DNA from: Streptacidiphilus neutrinimicus
GTDB lineage: Bacteria > Actinomycetota > Actinomycetes > Streptomycetales > Streptomycetaceae
Assembly: GCF_000787815.1 (NCBI RefSeq)
Contig: NZ_BBPO01000026.1
Coordinates: 66,542 to 98,655 of the forward strand
DNA: 32,114 nt
Direction of reading: 5' to 3'
A program made the translations under genes and the position numbers. Below the pieces are notes generated by a model. That model did not search any database, was not told the origin of the DNA, and was given only the letters and a program-made list of their open reading frames with translations. Of this stretch, positions 22,553-30,975 are shown in pieces (positions within the stretch are counted from its first letter, which is position 1; the number at the start of each line of letters is the position of its first letter).

Positions 22553-24205
22553 GTGAGAAACAGAACGTTCCGCGCGGCCCTCGCCGGTACGTCCGTGGCG
22601 CTGCTGGCCGCCGCCTGCGGCTCCGGCGGCGCGGCGAACACCCCGGACGCCAAGAGCAACTTCTCCACCGCCCAGGTCACCACCGCTCCCGGCGCCAAGC
22701 CGCTGACGAACCTGACCTGGTCCGGCGACTACCGTGCGCCCTACTCCGAGGACCCGGTGAAGACCGCTGACTACCCCGAGGAGACCATCCTCGGCAACGT
22801 CTGCGAGCCGCTGATCCGCGTCGCCCCGGACTACAGCCTCCAGCCGGGCATCGCCAGGTCCTGGAAGCAGCCGGACGCCGAGCACGTCGTGGTCGCGCTC
22901 GACCCGCGCGCCAAGTTCGCCGACGGCAAGCCCGTCACCACGGACGACGTGGTCTACAGCGTGATGCGCAACCTGGACCCGAACGTCGCCAGCAACTACG
23001 CCGACTCCTACAACGACCTCGGCAGCGTCAAGGCCACCGGGCCGTCCGAGGTGACCTTCACCCTCACCAAGCCCGACTACATCTTCGACCGCCAACTCGG
23101 GATCCTCGGCGCGGCGATCGTGGAGAAGGCCTTCGCGGTCAAGGCCGGGCAGAACTTCGGCAACGCGGGCGTGGGCGTCATGTGCACCGGGCCCTACACC
23201 ATCGCCTCGTTCGACGGCACCAACCAGATGGTGCTGAAGAAGAACCCGACCTACTGGGACCCGAGCCACGCGGGCAAGGCGGACACGGTCACCTTCAAGT
23301 TCCTCGCCGACCCCTCCGCGCTCGCCAACGCCCTCTCCTCCGGCGCGCTCCAGGGCGCGTTCAACCTCCAGGCCTCCGTCATCCCGCAGTTGAGCAGGAG
23401 CGCCGCGGGCAAGCTCTACATCGGCGGCGCGGGCTCGACCACGCAGAACATCGACCTCATCGTCTCCAGCTTCTCCGGCGGCCTCGGCGACGCCCGCACC
23501 CGGCAGGCGCTGAGCATGGCGCTGGACCGGATCGGCATCGCCAAGACCCTGGCCGGCGGCGCCGCCGACCCGCTCTACGCCGTGGCCGGCCCCGGCTTCT
23601 GGCAGAGCAGCCCGGCCGCCACCACCTACAAGGCCGCCTACGACCAGCTCGCCGCCCAGGGCGTGGACATCGCCGGGGCCACCAAGCTCGTCCAGGCGGC
23701 CGGAGCGACCGGCAAGCAGGTCAGCATCGCCTACCCGGCCGGCAACCCGGCGCAGTCCCAACTGGCCGCCGTCATCCAGCAGACCGGCCAGCAGATCGGT
23801 CTCAAGGTGAAGATCGTCGGCTTGCCGGACCAGCAGTACGGCGACCTCTTCACCGACCCCAAGGCCCGTGGCGCCTACGACGGCTTCCTGACGATCAACT
23901 ACATGGAGTTCCCCGAAGCCGCCACCATGTACCAGAGCTACGCGACCAAGGGCGGCGTGCAGAACTTCAACGGCTACGCCAACCCGCAGGTCCAGGCCGA
24001 CCTGGACGCCGCGCAGGCCACGGACGACCCGCAGGCGCGCGCCCAGGCGGTGATCAAGGCCCAGGCGATCCTGGACAAGGACCTGCCCTGGATCCCGATC
24101 ATCGAGCCGCGGGCCCTGCTCTTCCAGAGCAGCGCGGTCACCGGTGCGCCGCTGACCTTCTCCTACATGGACAACGCCTGGGTCACCGCCGTGGGGGCGC
24201 CCTGA
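22553..24205 (+). CDS. ABC transporter substrate-binding lipoprotein, peptide/nickel type (SBP_bac_5)
   Basis: A 550-residue extracytoplasmic binding protein. A short basic start and hydrophobic run lead to the lipobox LLAAACGSGG, with Cys22 the lipid-modified residue. The mature part shows family 5 features: ILGNVCEPLIRVAPDYSLQPGIARSW, KFADGKPVTTDDVVYSVMRN, GPYTIASFDGTNQMVLKKNPTYWD and TRQALSMALDRIGIAKTL, ending with DLPWIPIIEPRALLFQ. It should deliver peptides or other small solutes to the permeases encoded next. GTG 22553 has GGGAG seven bases upstream; GTG codons at 22505, 22520 and 22535 in the tandem repeat are in frame, so longer forms cannot be excluded. The stop overlaps the next ATG (TGATG). 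Confidence 0.92.
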   Translation: MRNRTFRAALAGTSVALLAAACGSGGAANTPDAKSNFSTAQVTTAPGAKPLTNLTWSGDYRAPYSEDPVKTADYPEETILGNVCEPLIRVAPDYSLQPGIARSWKQPDAEHVVVALDPRAKFADGKPVTTDDVVYSVMRNLDPNVASNYADSYNDLGSVKATGPSEVTFTLTKPDYIFDRQLGILGAAIVEKAFAVKAGQNFGNAGVGVMCTGPYTIASFDGTNQMVLKKNPTYWDPSHAGKADTVTFKFLADPSALANALSSGALQGAFNLQASVIPQLSRSAAGKLYIGGAGSTTQNIDLIVSSFSGGLGDARTRQALSMALDRIGIAKTLAGGAADPLYAVAGPGFWQSSPAATTYKAAYDQLAAQGVDIAGATKLVQAAGATGKQVSIAYPAGNPAQSQLAAVIQQTGQQIGLKVKIVGLPDQQYGDLFTDPKARGAYDGFLTINYMEFPEAATMYQSYATKGGVQNFNGYANPQVQADLDAAQATDDPQARAQAVIKAQAILDKDLPWIPIIEPRALLFQSSAVTGAPLTFSYMDNAWVTAVGAP

Positions 24206-25152
24206 TGGCCCGTCTGCTCCTGCACCGACTGGGCGGCCTGCTGACCACGCTGTTCCTCTCCAGCGTCGTGATCTACGGCAGCCTCTACCTGGCCCCGGGC
24301 AGCCCCGAGAACGTCCTCTTCGGCTCCCGCTCGCCCTCGGCCGCCGCCCGCGCGGCCGTCCGGCGCCGGCTCCACCTCGACCAGCCGCTGCCGGTCCGCT
24401 ACTGGGACTGGCTCACCGGCGTCCTGCACGGCGACCTCGGCACCTCGATGGTGACCGGTCAGCCCGTCGCCGACAGGGTCGGCTCCGGCCTCGGGAACAC
24501 CCTGCTGCTGGTGGTCATGACGATGATCCTGGTGGTCCTGTTCGGGCTGGCCATGGGCCTGACCGCGGCGCTGCTGCCCGGCCGTGTCGACGGCGTGGTC
24601 AACGCGCTGACCTCCGTGTCGGTCACCGTCCCCTCGTTCGTCGCATCCGCGCTGCTGATCTCCGTTTTCGCCGTCAGGCTGGGCTGGTTCCCGGCCTCCG
24701 GCCTCGGCCAGGGCTTCGGCGGCAGGGTCGACGGGCTGGTGCTGCCGGCCGTGGCGCTGGCGATCCTGTCCTGCGGCTTCCTGGCCAGGGTCACCCGCAA
24801 CGCGGTCCGCGACCAGCTGGAACGCGAGCACGTGCAGACCGCGCTGGTCCGGGGTCTGCCGAGGGCCGTGGTGCTGCGCAGCCACGTGCTGCGCAACGCC
24901 CTGCCGCCGATCATCACCGCGATCGGCCTGCTGACCGCGGGGACCTTCGCGTCGACCCTCGTCGTCGAGTCCGCCTTCGCGGTGCCCGGGATCGGGCAGC
25001 TGACCATCCAGTCGGTCGCGCAGAAGGACTTCCCCGTCGTCCAGGCCGTGGCCCTGCTGCTGGTGGCCGCGTTCGTCGTCTGCAACGCCGCCGGCGACCT
25101 GATCCAGGCCGTGGTCGATCCGCGGCTGCGCGAGGCCGGGAGCACCTCATGA
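24205..25152 (+). CDS. ABC transporter permease, DppB-like
   Basis: A 315-residue inner-membrane permease with about six helices. It begins with the DppB-type helix and periplasmic loop (LLTTLFLSSVVIYGSLYLAPGSP) and has LHLDQPLPVRYWDWLTGVLHGDLGTS. The cytoplasmic coupling loop is around LEREHVQTALVRGLPRAVVLRSHVLRNALPPI, close to the EAA consensus that docks on the ATPase. ATG 24205 shares one base with the TGA of the binding-protein gene, implying coupled translation. It pairs with the next permease to form the channel. Confidence 0.93.
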   Translation: MARLLLHRLGGLLTTLFLSSVVIYGSLYLAPGSPENVLFGSRSPSAAARAAVRRRLHLDQPLPVRYWDWLTGVLHGDLGTSMVTGQPVADRVGSGLGNTLLLVVMTMILVVLFGLAMGLTAALLPGRVDGVVNALTSVSVTVPSFVASALLISVFAVRLGWFPASGLGQGFGGRVDGLVLPAVALAILSCGFLARVTRNAVRDQLEREHVQTALVRGLPRAVVLRSHVLRNALPPIITAIGLLTAGTFASTLVVESAFAVPGIGQLTIQSVAQKDFPVVQAVALLLVAAFVVCNAAGDLIQAVVDPRLREAGSTS

Positions 25153-26072
25153 ACCGCATGAAGTTCACGTGGACGCGCCTGAACAAGGCGCTGGGCCGCT
25201 CCGGGACGCTGTCGCTGGCGTTCCTGACCGTCGTCGTGCTGGCCGCGGTCCTCGCCCCGCTGGTCGCGCCCGCCGACCCCAACCAGTCCAGCCTGCTGGA
25301 CGCCTACGCCGGACCGTCCGGCGCGCACCTGCTCGGCGCGGACGGGATCGGCCGCGACCTGCTCTCCCGGCTGATCTTCGGCGCGCGCACCTCGCTGCTC
25401 GGCCCGGCGCTCGTCGTCGGCGTCTCGCTGCTGCTCGGCATCCCGCTGGCGCTGCTGGCCAGTTGGTACGGCGGCTGGGTGGACGGCGTGATCGCCCGGG
25501 TCTTCGACCTGGTCTACGCGCTGCCCGGGCTGCTGCTCGCGGTGCTGACCGTCGCGCTGTTCGGCCCCGGACTCACCCCGGCCGTCGTCGCCCTCTCGAT
25601 CGCCTACATCCCGTTCCTGGCCCGGATCGTACGGGCGGCGGCACGCCAGCAGCGGGTGAGCCCGTACGTGGACGCGCTCGCCGTGCAGGGCTTCGGAGTG
25701 CTGCGGATCACGGTCCGTCACATCCTGCGCAACATCGTGCCGGTGGTCGTCGGACAGGCGGCGATCGCCTTCGGCTACGCGCTGCTGGACCTCGCCTCGC
25801 TCTCCTACCTGGGCCTGGCCGTCCAGGCCCCGACGTCCGACTGGGGCGTCATGGTCAGCGACAGCGACGCGCTGCTCAAGGGCTACTGGTTCCAGGTGAC
25901 GGCGCCCGGCGTGCTGATCGTGCTCACGGTCCTCGCGCTGACCGTGCTCGGCGCGCGCATCAGCGGCGAGAAGCCGCCCGGCTACCTGCGCCGCGGCCGC
26001 CCCGCGCGGGCCGCCTCCGCCCCCGTCGACGCCGCCGGGAACGACCGCACCACCGTGGGAGCCGCCGCATGA
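25149..26072 (+). CDS. ABC transporter permease, DppC-like
   Basis: A 307-residue inner-membrane permease. The DppC-type start (LSLAFLTVVVLAAVLAPLVAPADPNQS) is followed by LLGADGIGRDLLSRLIFGARTSLLG, a strong family signature, and by about five more helices. The EAA loop is YVDALAVQGFGVLRITVRHILRNIVPVVV, and SYLGLAVQAPTSDWGVMVSDS is also typical. ATG 25149 overlaps the DppB stop by four bases (ATGA). The C-terminal 30 residues are Ala/Arg/Pro-rich and probably cytoplasmic. Confidence 0.93.
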   Translation: MNRMKFTWTRLNKALGRSGTLSLAFLTVVVLAAVLAPLVAPADPNQSSLLDAYAGPSGAHLLGADGIGRDLLSRLIFGARTSLLGPALVVGVSLLLGIPLALLASWYGGWVDGVIARVFDLVYALPGLLLAVLTVALFGPGLTPAVVALSIAYIPFLARIVRAAARQQRVSPYVDALAVQGFGVLRITVRHILRNIVPVVVGQAAIAFGYALLDLASLSYLGLAVQAPTSDWGVMVSDSDALLKGYWFQVTAPGVLIVLTVLALTVLGARISGEKPPGYLRRGRPARAASAPVDAAGNDRTTVGAAA

Positions 26073-27064
26073 CCGCACCCCTGCTCGAACTGTCCGGTCT
26101 GACCGTGGACGTCGCCACCGATGACGGCGGCGCCCGGACCCTGCTGGAGGGCGTCGACCTCACCCTGGCCCCCGGCGAGGCGCTCGGCCTGGTCGGCGAG
26201 TCCGGCTCGGGCAAGTCGATGACCATGCGCGCGGTCACCCGCCTGCTGCCGCGCGCCGCCTCCGCGACCGGCGCGATCCGCTTCGAGGGCGCGGACGTGC
26301 TCGGCATGAACGCCGGTGAGCTGCGCCGCTACCGCGACCGCGGGGTGGGCCTGGTCTTCCAGGACCCGCGCGCCCACATCAACCCGACCCGACGCATCGG
26401 CGCGTTCCTCGTCGAGGCGCTGGTGCGCAGCCGGGGTGTCGGCAGGCGCGAGGCGCTGGCGCGGGCCGCGGCGGTGCTGGCCGAGGTCGGCATCGACGAC
26501 CCGCAGCGCCGGCTCGGCCAGTACCCGCACGAGGTCTCCGGCGGCATGCTGCAGCGCGTGATGATCGCGTCGGTGCTGCTCGCGGAACCGCGCCTGATCC
26601 TGGCGGACGAGCCCACCACCGCGCTGGACGTGACGATCCAGCGCGAGGTCGTCGCGATCCTGGACCGGATGCGGCGGGAGCGCGGGATGGGGATGGTCTT
26701 CATCACCCACGACCTCGACCTCGCCCTGGCCGTCTGCGGACGCGTCGCGGTGATGTACGCGGGCCGGATCGTCGAACTCCGCTCGGCGGACACCCTGCAC
26801 GAGCGGGCCGCGCACCCGTACACGCTCGGGCTGCTCGGCTCCCGTCCGTCCGTCGACGCGCGCGCCGAGCGGCTGACGGCGATCCCCGGCCGTCCCGTCT
26901 CCGCGTTCGAGTCGGGGCCCGGCTGCGCGTTCGCGCCGCGCTGCTCGTTCGCGACGGCCGGATGCGAGAGCGCGCCGCCGCCGTTGGCGGACTTCGACGG
27001 CGGGGTGGTGCGCTGCGCGCGCGTCCAGGAGATCCACGCCGCACGGATGGAGACGAAGGCATGA
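26069..27064 (+). CDS. ABC transporter ATP-binding protein, DppD-like
   Basis: A 331-residue nucleotide-binding subunit. The Walker A motif is GESGSGKS (43-50), the Q-loop lies in VFQDPRAHINPT, the signature is VSGGMLQRV, Walker B is LILADEPTTALD, and the switch histidine is in FITHDLDLAL. The C-terminal oligopeptide-transporter extension is complete, with HPYTLGLLGSRP, a proline-rich loop, and cysteines in GPGCAFAPRCSFATAGC. In related ATPases that Cys region can hold an iron-sulfur cluster. ATG 26069 overlaps the DppC stop (ATGA). Confidence 0.93.
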   Translation: MTAPLLELSGLTVDVATDDGGARTLLEGVDLTLAPGEALGLVGESGSGKSMTMRAVTRLLPRAASATGAIRFEGADVLGMNAGELRRYRDRGVGLVFQDPRAHINPTRRIGAFLVEALVRSRGVGRREALARAAAVLAEVGIDDPQRRLGQYPHEVSGGMLQRVMIASVLLAEPRLILADEPTTALDVTIQREVVAILDRMRRERGMGMVFITHDLDLALAVCGRVAVMYAGRIVELRSADTLHERAAHPYTLGLLGSRPSVDARAERLTAIPGRPVSAFESGPGCAFAPRCSFATAGCESAPPPLADFDGGVVRCARVQEIHAARMETKA

Positions 27065-27855
27065 ACGCGGTCGTGGGCTGCGGCGTCCTCGAGGGCGGCA
27101 ACGCCGTCGAGGCCAGGGGCCTGAACAAGCACTTCAAGGCCCACCACGCGGTCGTGGACCTCGACTTCGACGTCCCGGCGGGCGGGTCGCTGGGGATCGT
27201 GGGGGAGTCGGGGTCGGGCAAGACCACCATCGCGCGGATGCTGGTCGGCCTGGAGCGGCCGAGTGGCGGCACGATCGCCGTGACGGGACGCGACCGCAGC
27301 CGCCCGGCCCGGGGCGCGAAGGAACGGGGGCGCCGGGCTCGGGAGTTGCAGATCGTCTTCCAGGACCCCTACACCTCGCTGGACCCCAGCCAGTCCGCCC
27401 GTGCGGCCGTCGAGGAGGTCCTGCGCCACCACCGACGCCCCCTCGCCCTCGCCCAGGAGCTGGTCGACCAGGTCGGCCTGACCGAGCGCCAGTCCCGGGC
27501 CCGGCCGCGCGACCTCTCCGGCGGCCAGCGCCAGCGCGTCGCCATCGCACGCGCCCTGGCGGCCGCGCCGAAGGTGCTGATCCTCGACGAGGCCGTCTCC
27601 GCCCTGGACGTCTCCATCCAGGCCCAGGTGCTCAACCTGCTGGCCGACATCCGGGCCGAGACGGGGATCGCGTACCTGCTCATCTCCCACGACCTCGCCG
27701 TGGTCCGCCAGCTCTGCGACACGGTGCTGGTGCTGCGGCGCGGCCGGGTCGTCGAGCAGGGGGAGTGCGACCGGGTGCTGGACGATCCGGCCGAGGACTA
27801 CACCCGCGCGCTGCGCGAGGCCGTCCCCGTCCCCGGCTGGACCGTGGGCGGATAG
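27061..27855 (+). CDS. ABC transporter ATP-binding protein, DppF-like (short form)
   Basis: A 264-residue nucleotide-binding subunit. Walker A is GESGSGKT (48-55), the Q-loop lies in IVFQDPYTSLDPSQSARAAVEEVL, the signature is LSGGQRQRVAIARAL, Walker B is VLILDEAVSALD, and the switch histidine is in LISHDLAVVRQL. It stops soon after YTRALREAVPVPGW and so lacks the Cys-containing oligopeptide extension present in its partner. That is common for DppF-type proteins of this length class and need not mean damage. ATG 27061 overlaps the DppD stop (ATGA). It is the last gene of the operon, with 12 bases to the convergent GH5 stop. Confidence 0.92.
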   Translation: MNAVVGCGVLEGGNAVEARGLNKHFKAHHAVVDLDFDVPAGGSLGIVGESGSGKTTIARMLVGLERPSGGTIAVTGRDRSRPARGAKERGRRARELQIVFQDPYTSLDPSQSARAAVEEVLRHHRRPLALAQELVDQVGLTERQSRARPRDLSGGQRQRVAIARALAAAPKVLILDEAVSALDVSIQAQVLNLLADIRAETGIAYLLISHDLAVVRQLCDTVLVLRRGRVVEQGECDRVLDDPAEDYTRALREAVPVPGWTVGG

Positions 27856-27867
27856 CCTGTCCCTTGT

Positions 27868-29313
27868 TCAGGCCGCCGGTGTCACGGTGACCGTCACCGT
27901 CGCCCCGGCGGGCACGCCGACCTGCGCCGTCCCGTACCAGCCGGCGTGCGGCTGCCGCAGGTCGATCCTGGCGTGCGGGGCGCCCGTCACGGCCACGGAC
28001 GCGCCGGCGGTGTAGACGCTCGGCGGCAGCACGACGCGGGTCGGCAGGCGGCCGGAGGCGCGGTAGCGCAGCGTGTAGGTCCGCGTCGCCGGGTCGTAGG
28101 ACTCGGCGAGCGCGGAGCCCGCCAACTCCCGCGCGTAGGGGGTGAACACGGGCGCGTCGCCCGGGTGGGGCGTCCCGTCCGGGCCGAGGGGCGTGTAGCC
28201 GCCCGTCCCCTTCCCCCAGTACCACATGGTCCAGCCCGCGGCGAACTTCCGCATGGCCGCGACCTGCTGGGCGACCAGCTCGGTGTTGCCCGGCCGGTCG
28301 GCGTCCGGCGGGCCCCACTCGCCGACCAGGACGGGCATCCTGTGCGCCTGCGGGTAGGCCGTGACAGCCGCGACGTAGTTCTGGACGAAGCCGTCCGACG
28401 GGTCCCAGTCCTGGCCGTCCTCCACGCTGGTGTCGTAGAAGTGCGGCGCGTAGCCGATCCGGGGCGCGCCGTGGCGCGGGTCGGCGAAGCCGGGGAGCTG
28501 CGTCGGCACCCCCTCGCCGACCAGGACCGTCGGCTCGACGAAGATCCACGAGGACGCGTCCACGCCGCGCACCGCGCCGATCAGACGGCGGTACATCGCG
28601 GCCAGCCGTCCCCGTTCCAGCGCGGCGGACGCGGCGACCTGCTCGGCCGGGTCCGTCGGGTCCCCCGCGATCGGGCCGGAGGGCTCGTTGAACAGGTCGT
28701 AGCCCAGCAGCGAGCGGTGACCGCGCAGTTCGCGGGCGACATGGGCGTAGAAGTCGGCCTGGGCCCGGCGCAGGTCCGGGTCGTCGTACAGGTGCTGGAA
28801 GGCGCGCTGCACGGCGGGCTGGAAGTATCCGGCGAACCAGTCGTTCGGGTCGGCGACGAAGGGGAGACCGTCGTCGCGGGTGGCCCACTGGGGCGCCCCG
28901 TCCTGGCCGCCGCCGTACTCGGGGCCGAAGACGTCCTGGTGGAAGTCGACGACGACGCGCAGCCCGGAGCGGTCGGCGGCGTCCATCAGCTGTCGCAGCT
29001 TGCAGAACTCGGCCTCGTCGTACCGGCCGCGCTGTGGCTCCAGGCGGGCCCAGGTGATGTCGAGGCGGATCAGGTCGAAGCCCCAGGCGGCGATGGCGCG
29101 GATGTCGGCGGGGGTCGTCTCGTCGTACTTGTCGACGTTGAAGCCGCGCAGGCCGAGCACGCGGCCGTGGCCGTCGGTGAGGGCCGTGGACGTGGAGGCG
29201 GCGGCCCGGCCGGACGGCGCGGCCGAAGCCGTCGCGGGGGCGGCGCAGAGCGCTGCGGACAGGGCGGCGGAGAGGGCGATGGTCGCCGCCGTGAAACGGG
29301 AGCGGGGGCGCAA
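27868..29313 (-). CDS. Secreted glycoside hydrolase family 5, endoglycoceramidase-like
   Basis: A 481-residue exported enzyme. A Sec signal peptide (RPRSRFTAATIALSAALSAAL, cleavage likely after APATASA) is followed by a GH5 barrel: RGFNVDKYDET, VVVDFHQDVFGPEYGG, then DLFNEPSG with acid/base Glu210 and VLVGEWGPP with nucleophile Glu332. The HQD motif and a beta-sandwich C-terminal domain (about 395-481) resemble endoglycoceramidase-related members, which cleave oligosaccharide from glycolipids; this substrate is inferred, and other beta-glycosides are possible. I chose TTG 29313 because GGAGG at 29323-29319 sits five bases upstream; GTG 29319 or TTG 29325 would add two to four residues. A 250-300 base AT-richer gap precedes it. 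Confidence 0.87.
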   Translation of the reverse strand: MRPRSRFTAATIALSAALSAALCAAPATASAAPSGRAAASTSTALTDGHGRVLGLRGFNVDKYDETTPADIRAIAAWGFDLIRLDITWARLEPQRGRYDEAEFCKLRQLMDAADRSGLRVVVDFHQDVFGPEYGGGQDGAPQWATRDDGLPFVADPNDWFAGYFQPAVQRAFQHLYDDPDLRRAQADFYAHVARELRGHRSLLGYDLFNEPSGPIAGDPTDPAEQVAASAALERGRLAAMYRRLIGAVRGVDASSWIFVEPTVLVGEGVPTQLPGFADPRHGAPRIGYAPHFYDTSVEDGQDWDPSDGFVQNYVAAVTAYPQAHRMPVLVGEWGPPDADRPGNTELVAQQVAAMRKFAAGWTMWYWGKGTGGYTPLGPDGTPHPGDAPVFTPYARELAGSALAESYDPATRTYTLRYRASGRLPTRVVLPPSVYTAGASVAVTGAPHARIDLRQPHAGWYGTAQVGVPAGATVTVTVTPAA

Positions 29314-29636
29314 GAGCACCTCCAAAGGAAGAGGTCGGATGGCCGCCGATCATGCTCCGCGGAGCCCGCGTCCGCAAGACGAATGCGAGCATTACTCATG
29401 TTCATTTTTGGCCGGCCCTCATGCCCACCGCTCCCTCGCCTGGGCGGCGCCCGCCTCGCTCGCGCACTTCCTGGCTTCAGCCCGGACTCTCCGACGAGCC
29501 GTGCGCCGAAGCCCGCCGCGCTGCGCGCGGGGGGCCGATCCTGGCGTGGCAGGAGGGCTGACAGCGGGCAGCGGCGCACCTATGCTGACGCCACGTCTTA
29601 CAAGGCCGTGTGGACGGACACGCGACGGGGGAACCG
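29314..29636. other. 323-base divergent regulatory gap between GH5 and membrane-protein genes
   Basis: No gene is evident. The stretch includes a GCTCCGCGGAGC palindrome near 29354-29365, an AT-richer patch (about 29380-29410) that could hold the GH5 promoter, and a clear plus-strand promoter at 29558-29586. Confidence 0.5.
29558..29586 (+). promoter_or_regulatory. Sigma-70-type promoter CTGACA-17-TATGCT
   Basis: The -35 box CTGACA (29558-29563) matches five of six consensus bases. After exactly 17 bases comes TATGCT (29581-29586), a good actinomycete -10 box. The start point would be near 29593, giving a leader of about 44 bases to ATG 29637. Confidence 0.65.
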
Positions 29637-30557
29637 ATGGAGCAGGTGACCGGCCGACCGCTCAGTCCGGTGGTGCGCTACGCCATGGTCGTGCCGATGG
29701 CGCTCGGCGCGGTCTACGCCGCCCTGCTGCTCACGCTCGCCTCCTCGCACACCGCAGCGCTCTTCGCCTGGACCATGTCGCCGGTCAGCGCCACCCTCAT
29801 CGGCGCCGGGTACGCCGGCAGCTGCGCGATGCTGTGGCTCTGCGGGGCCCGGGCCAAGGAGTGGACCCACGCCCGGGTCTCCGTGCTCAGCTCCTCGTTG
29901 TTCATGCTGCTCATGCTGGCCGCCATCCTGCTCGACCACGGCACGTTGCACCTGCGCGGCGGCGAGCTGTTCGCAGTGTCGGCCGCGTTCGGCTGGCTGG
30001 GCGTGCACCTCGTCGCGCCGCTGGTCGGCGCGGTCGCGCTGGGGGCGCAGTTCTTCGGGAGGGGGCGCGGCCCGGGCGCCCGGGGTGGGGAGCCGGAGCG
30101 CCCCGGGGCGATGCCCTGGTGGATCGCGCTGCCGACCTTCTGCTCCGGCCTGTTCCTCACCGTCGTGGGCGTCCTGCTCTTCGTCTCGCCCGGCTGGGCC
30201 GCCCGGCACTGGCCTTGGGCGGTCAGCCCGCTCGACGTGCGGGTGCTCGCGGCGTTCGGGCTGACGTTCGGGGCCGCGATGCTCGGCACGGTCCGTGAAG
30301 GCGAGCTGCGCCGGGTCAACCACGGCATGGTCGCGATGGTCGTCACCGGCCTGCTCGGCCTGATCGGGCTGGTCCGCTGCGCGGACCAGGTCCGCTGGTC
30401 CTCGGTCGGCGCGTGGTGCATGGTGGCTGTGCTGATGCTGTTCCTGGGCATGGGCCTGGCCGGTCTCGGCCTCGCCGCGGTGCTCCCGGAGGCACTGCCG
30501 CCGACCCCGCGCGCCCCCTCCGCGACCCCGTCCACCGGTGCGGGCAACCCCGCCTGA
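29637..30557 (+). CDS. Eight-helix integral membrane protein, function unknown
   Basis: A 306-residue hydrophobic protein with about eight membrane helices, in two halves split by a short basic cytoplasmic loop (GRGRGPGARGGEPERPG, about 140-156). The first half has YAMVVPMALGAVYAALLLTLA and LFMLLMLAAILL, and the second has PTFCSGLFLTVVGVLLFVSP and MVAVLMLFLGMGLAGLGLAAVL. I do not recognise a family. The Pro/Thr-rich tail is probably disordered. ATG 29637 follows GGGGGAA and a clear promoter upstream; ATG 29610 is possible but lacks a ribosome site. It is a single-gene unit as far as can be seen. Confidence 0.75.
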   Translation: MEQVTGRPLSPVVRYAMVVPMALGAVYAALLLTLASSHTAALFAWTMSPVSATLIGAGYAGSCAMLWLCGARAKEWTHARVSVLSSSLFMLLMLAAILLDHGTLHLRGGELFAVSAAFGWLGVHLVAPLVGAVALGAQFFGRGRGPGARGGEPERPGAMPWWIALPTFCSGLFLTVVGVLLFVSPGWAARHWPWAVSPLDVRVLAAFGLTFGAAMLGTVREGELRRVNHGMVAMVVTGLLGLIGLVRCADQVRWSSVGAWCMVAVLMLFLGMGLAGLGLAAVLPEALPPTPRAPSATPSTGAGNPA

Positions 30558-30578
30558 GTAGGTGTCAGTGGTCCGGGG

Positions 30579-30636
30579 TAGGCTTCGCAACCGGAGATAC
30601 TTGCACACCGACCTCACGGGGCGGATAGGCTTCGCA
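30579..30636 (+). repeat. Duplicated TAGGCTTCGCA promoter-like element, 47 bases apart
   Basis: TAGGCTTCGCA occurs at 30579-30589 and 30626-30636, both between the membrane-protein gene and the small basic protein. TAGGCT fits the actinomycete -10 consensus, so the repeat may be two copies of one start region. A TTGCAC lies 19 bases before the second copy. Confidence 0.45.
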
Positions 30637-30668
30637 CCACGGCCCTGGTGCCTTGCAAGGGGTGGGAC

Positions 30669-30956
30669 ATGGAACAGATGCAACACGTGCGCAGTCGGCC
30701 GCGCATTCCGGCCGTCCAGTGCGGCACGGGTGCGGCGAGCCGCAGGCTCGACCGGCACCTCTCGGTGCTGGGCGCGCCTGCGCTGACCCAGGTCGAGGTC
30801 GCCGAGGCGGTCGGGCTGATAAGGGAGCTGACGCCGCGTGGCGTCGGTGCCCCCTCGATGTCCTCGTCCGCCCGTCCGAACCGCTTCTCGCGCACGGTGC
30901 TCCTCGCGCCGCTGCGCCGGCTCAAGCGCTCGCTGTTCGGCAGCAAGGGCCGGTAG
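30669..30956 (+). CDS. Small basic protein, function unknown (95 aa)
   Basis: A 95-residue soluble protein starting at ATG 30669 with AAGGGG seven bases upstream. It has no signal peptide or membrane helix. The middle carries a short helical stretch (LTQVEVAEAVGLIRELTPRG) and the end is strongly basic (SRTVLLAPLRRLKRSLFGSKGR). Clean start signals, a good ribosome site and a sharp end before a hairpin argue that it is a real gene. I do not recognise it. The basic tail could bind nucleic acid or a membrane face, but that is a guess. Confidence 0.6.
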   Translation: MEQMQHVRSRPRIPAVQCGTGAASRRLDRHLSVLGAPALTQVEVAEAVGLIRELTPRGVGAPSMSSSARPNRFSRTVLLAPLRRLKRSLFGSKGR

Positions 30957-30975
30957 ACCCGGCTCGCCTCTCCGG

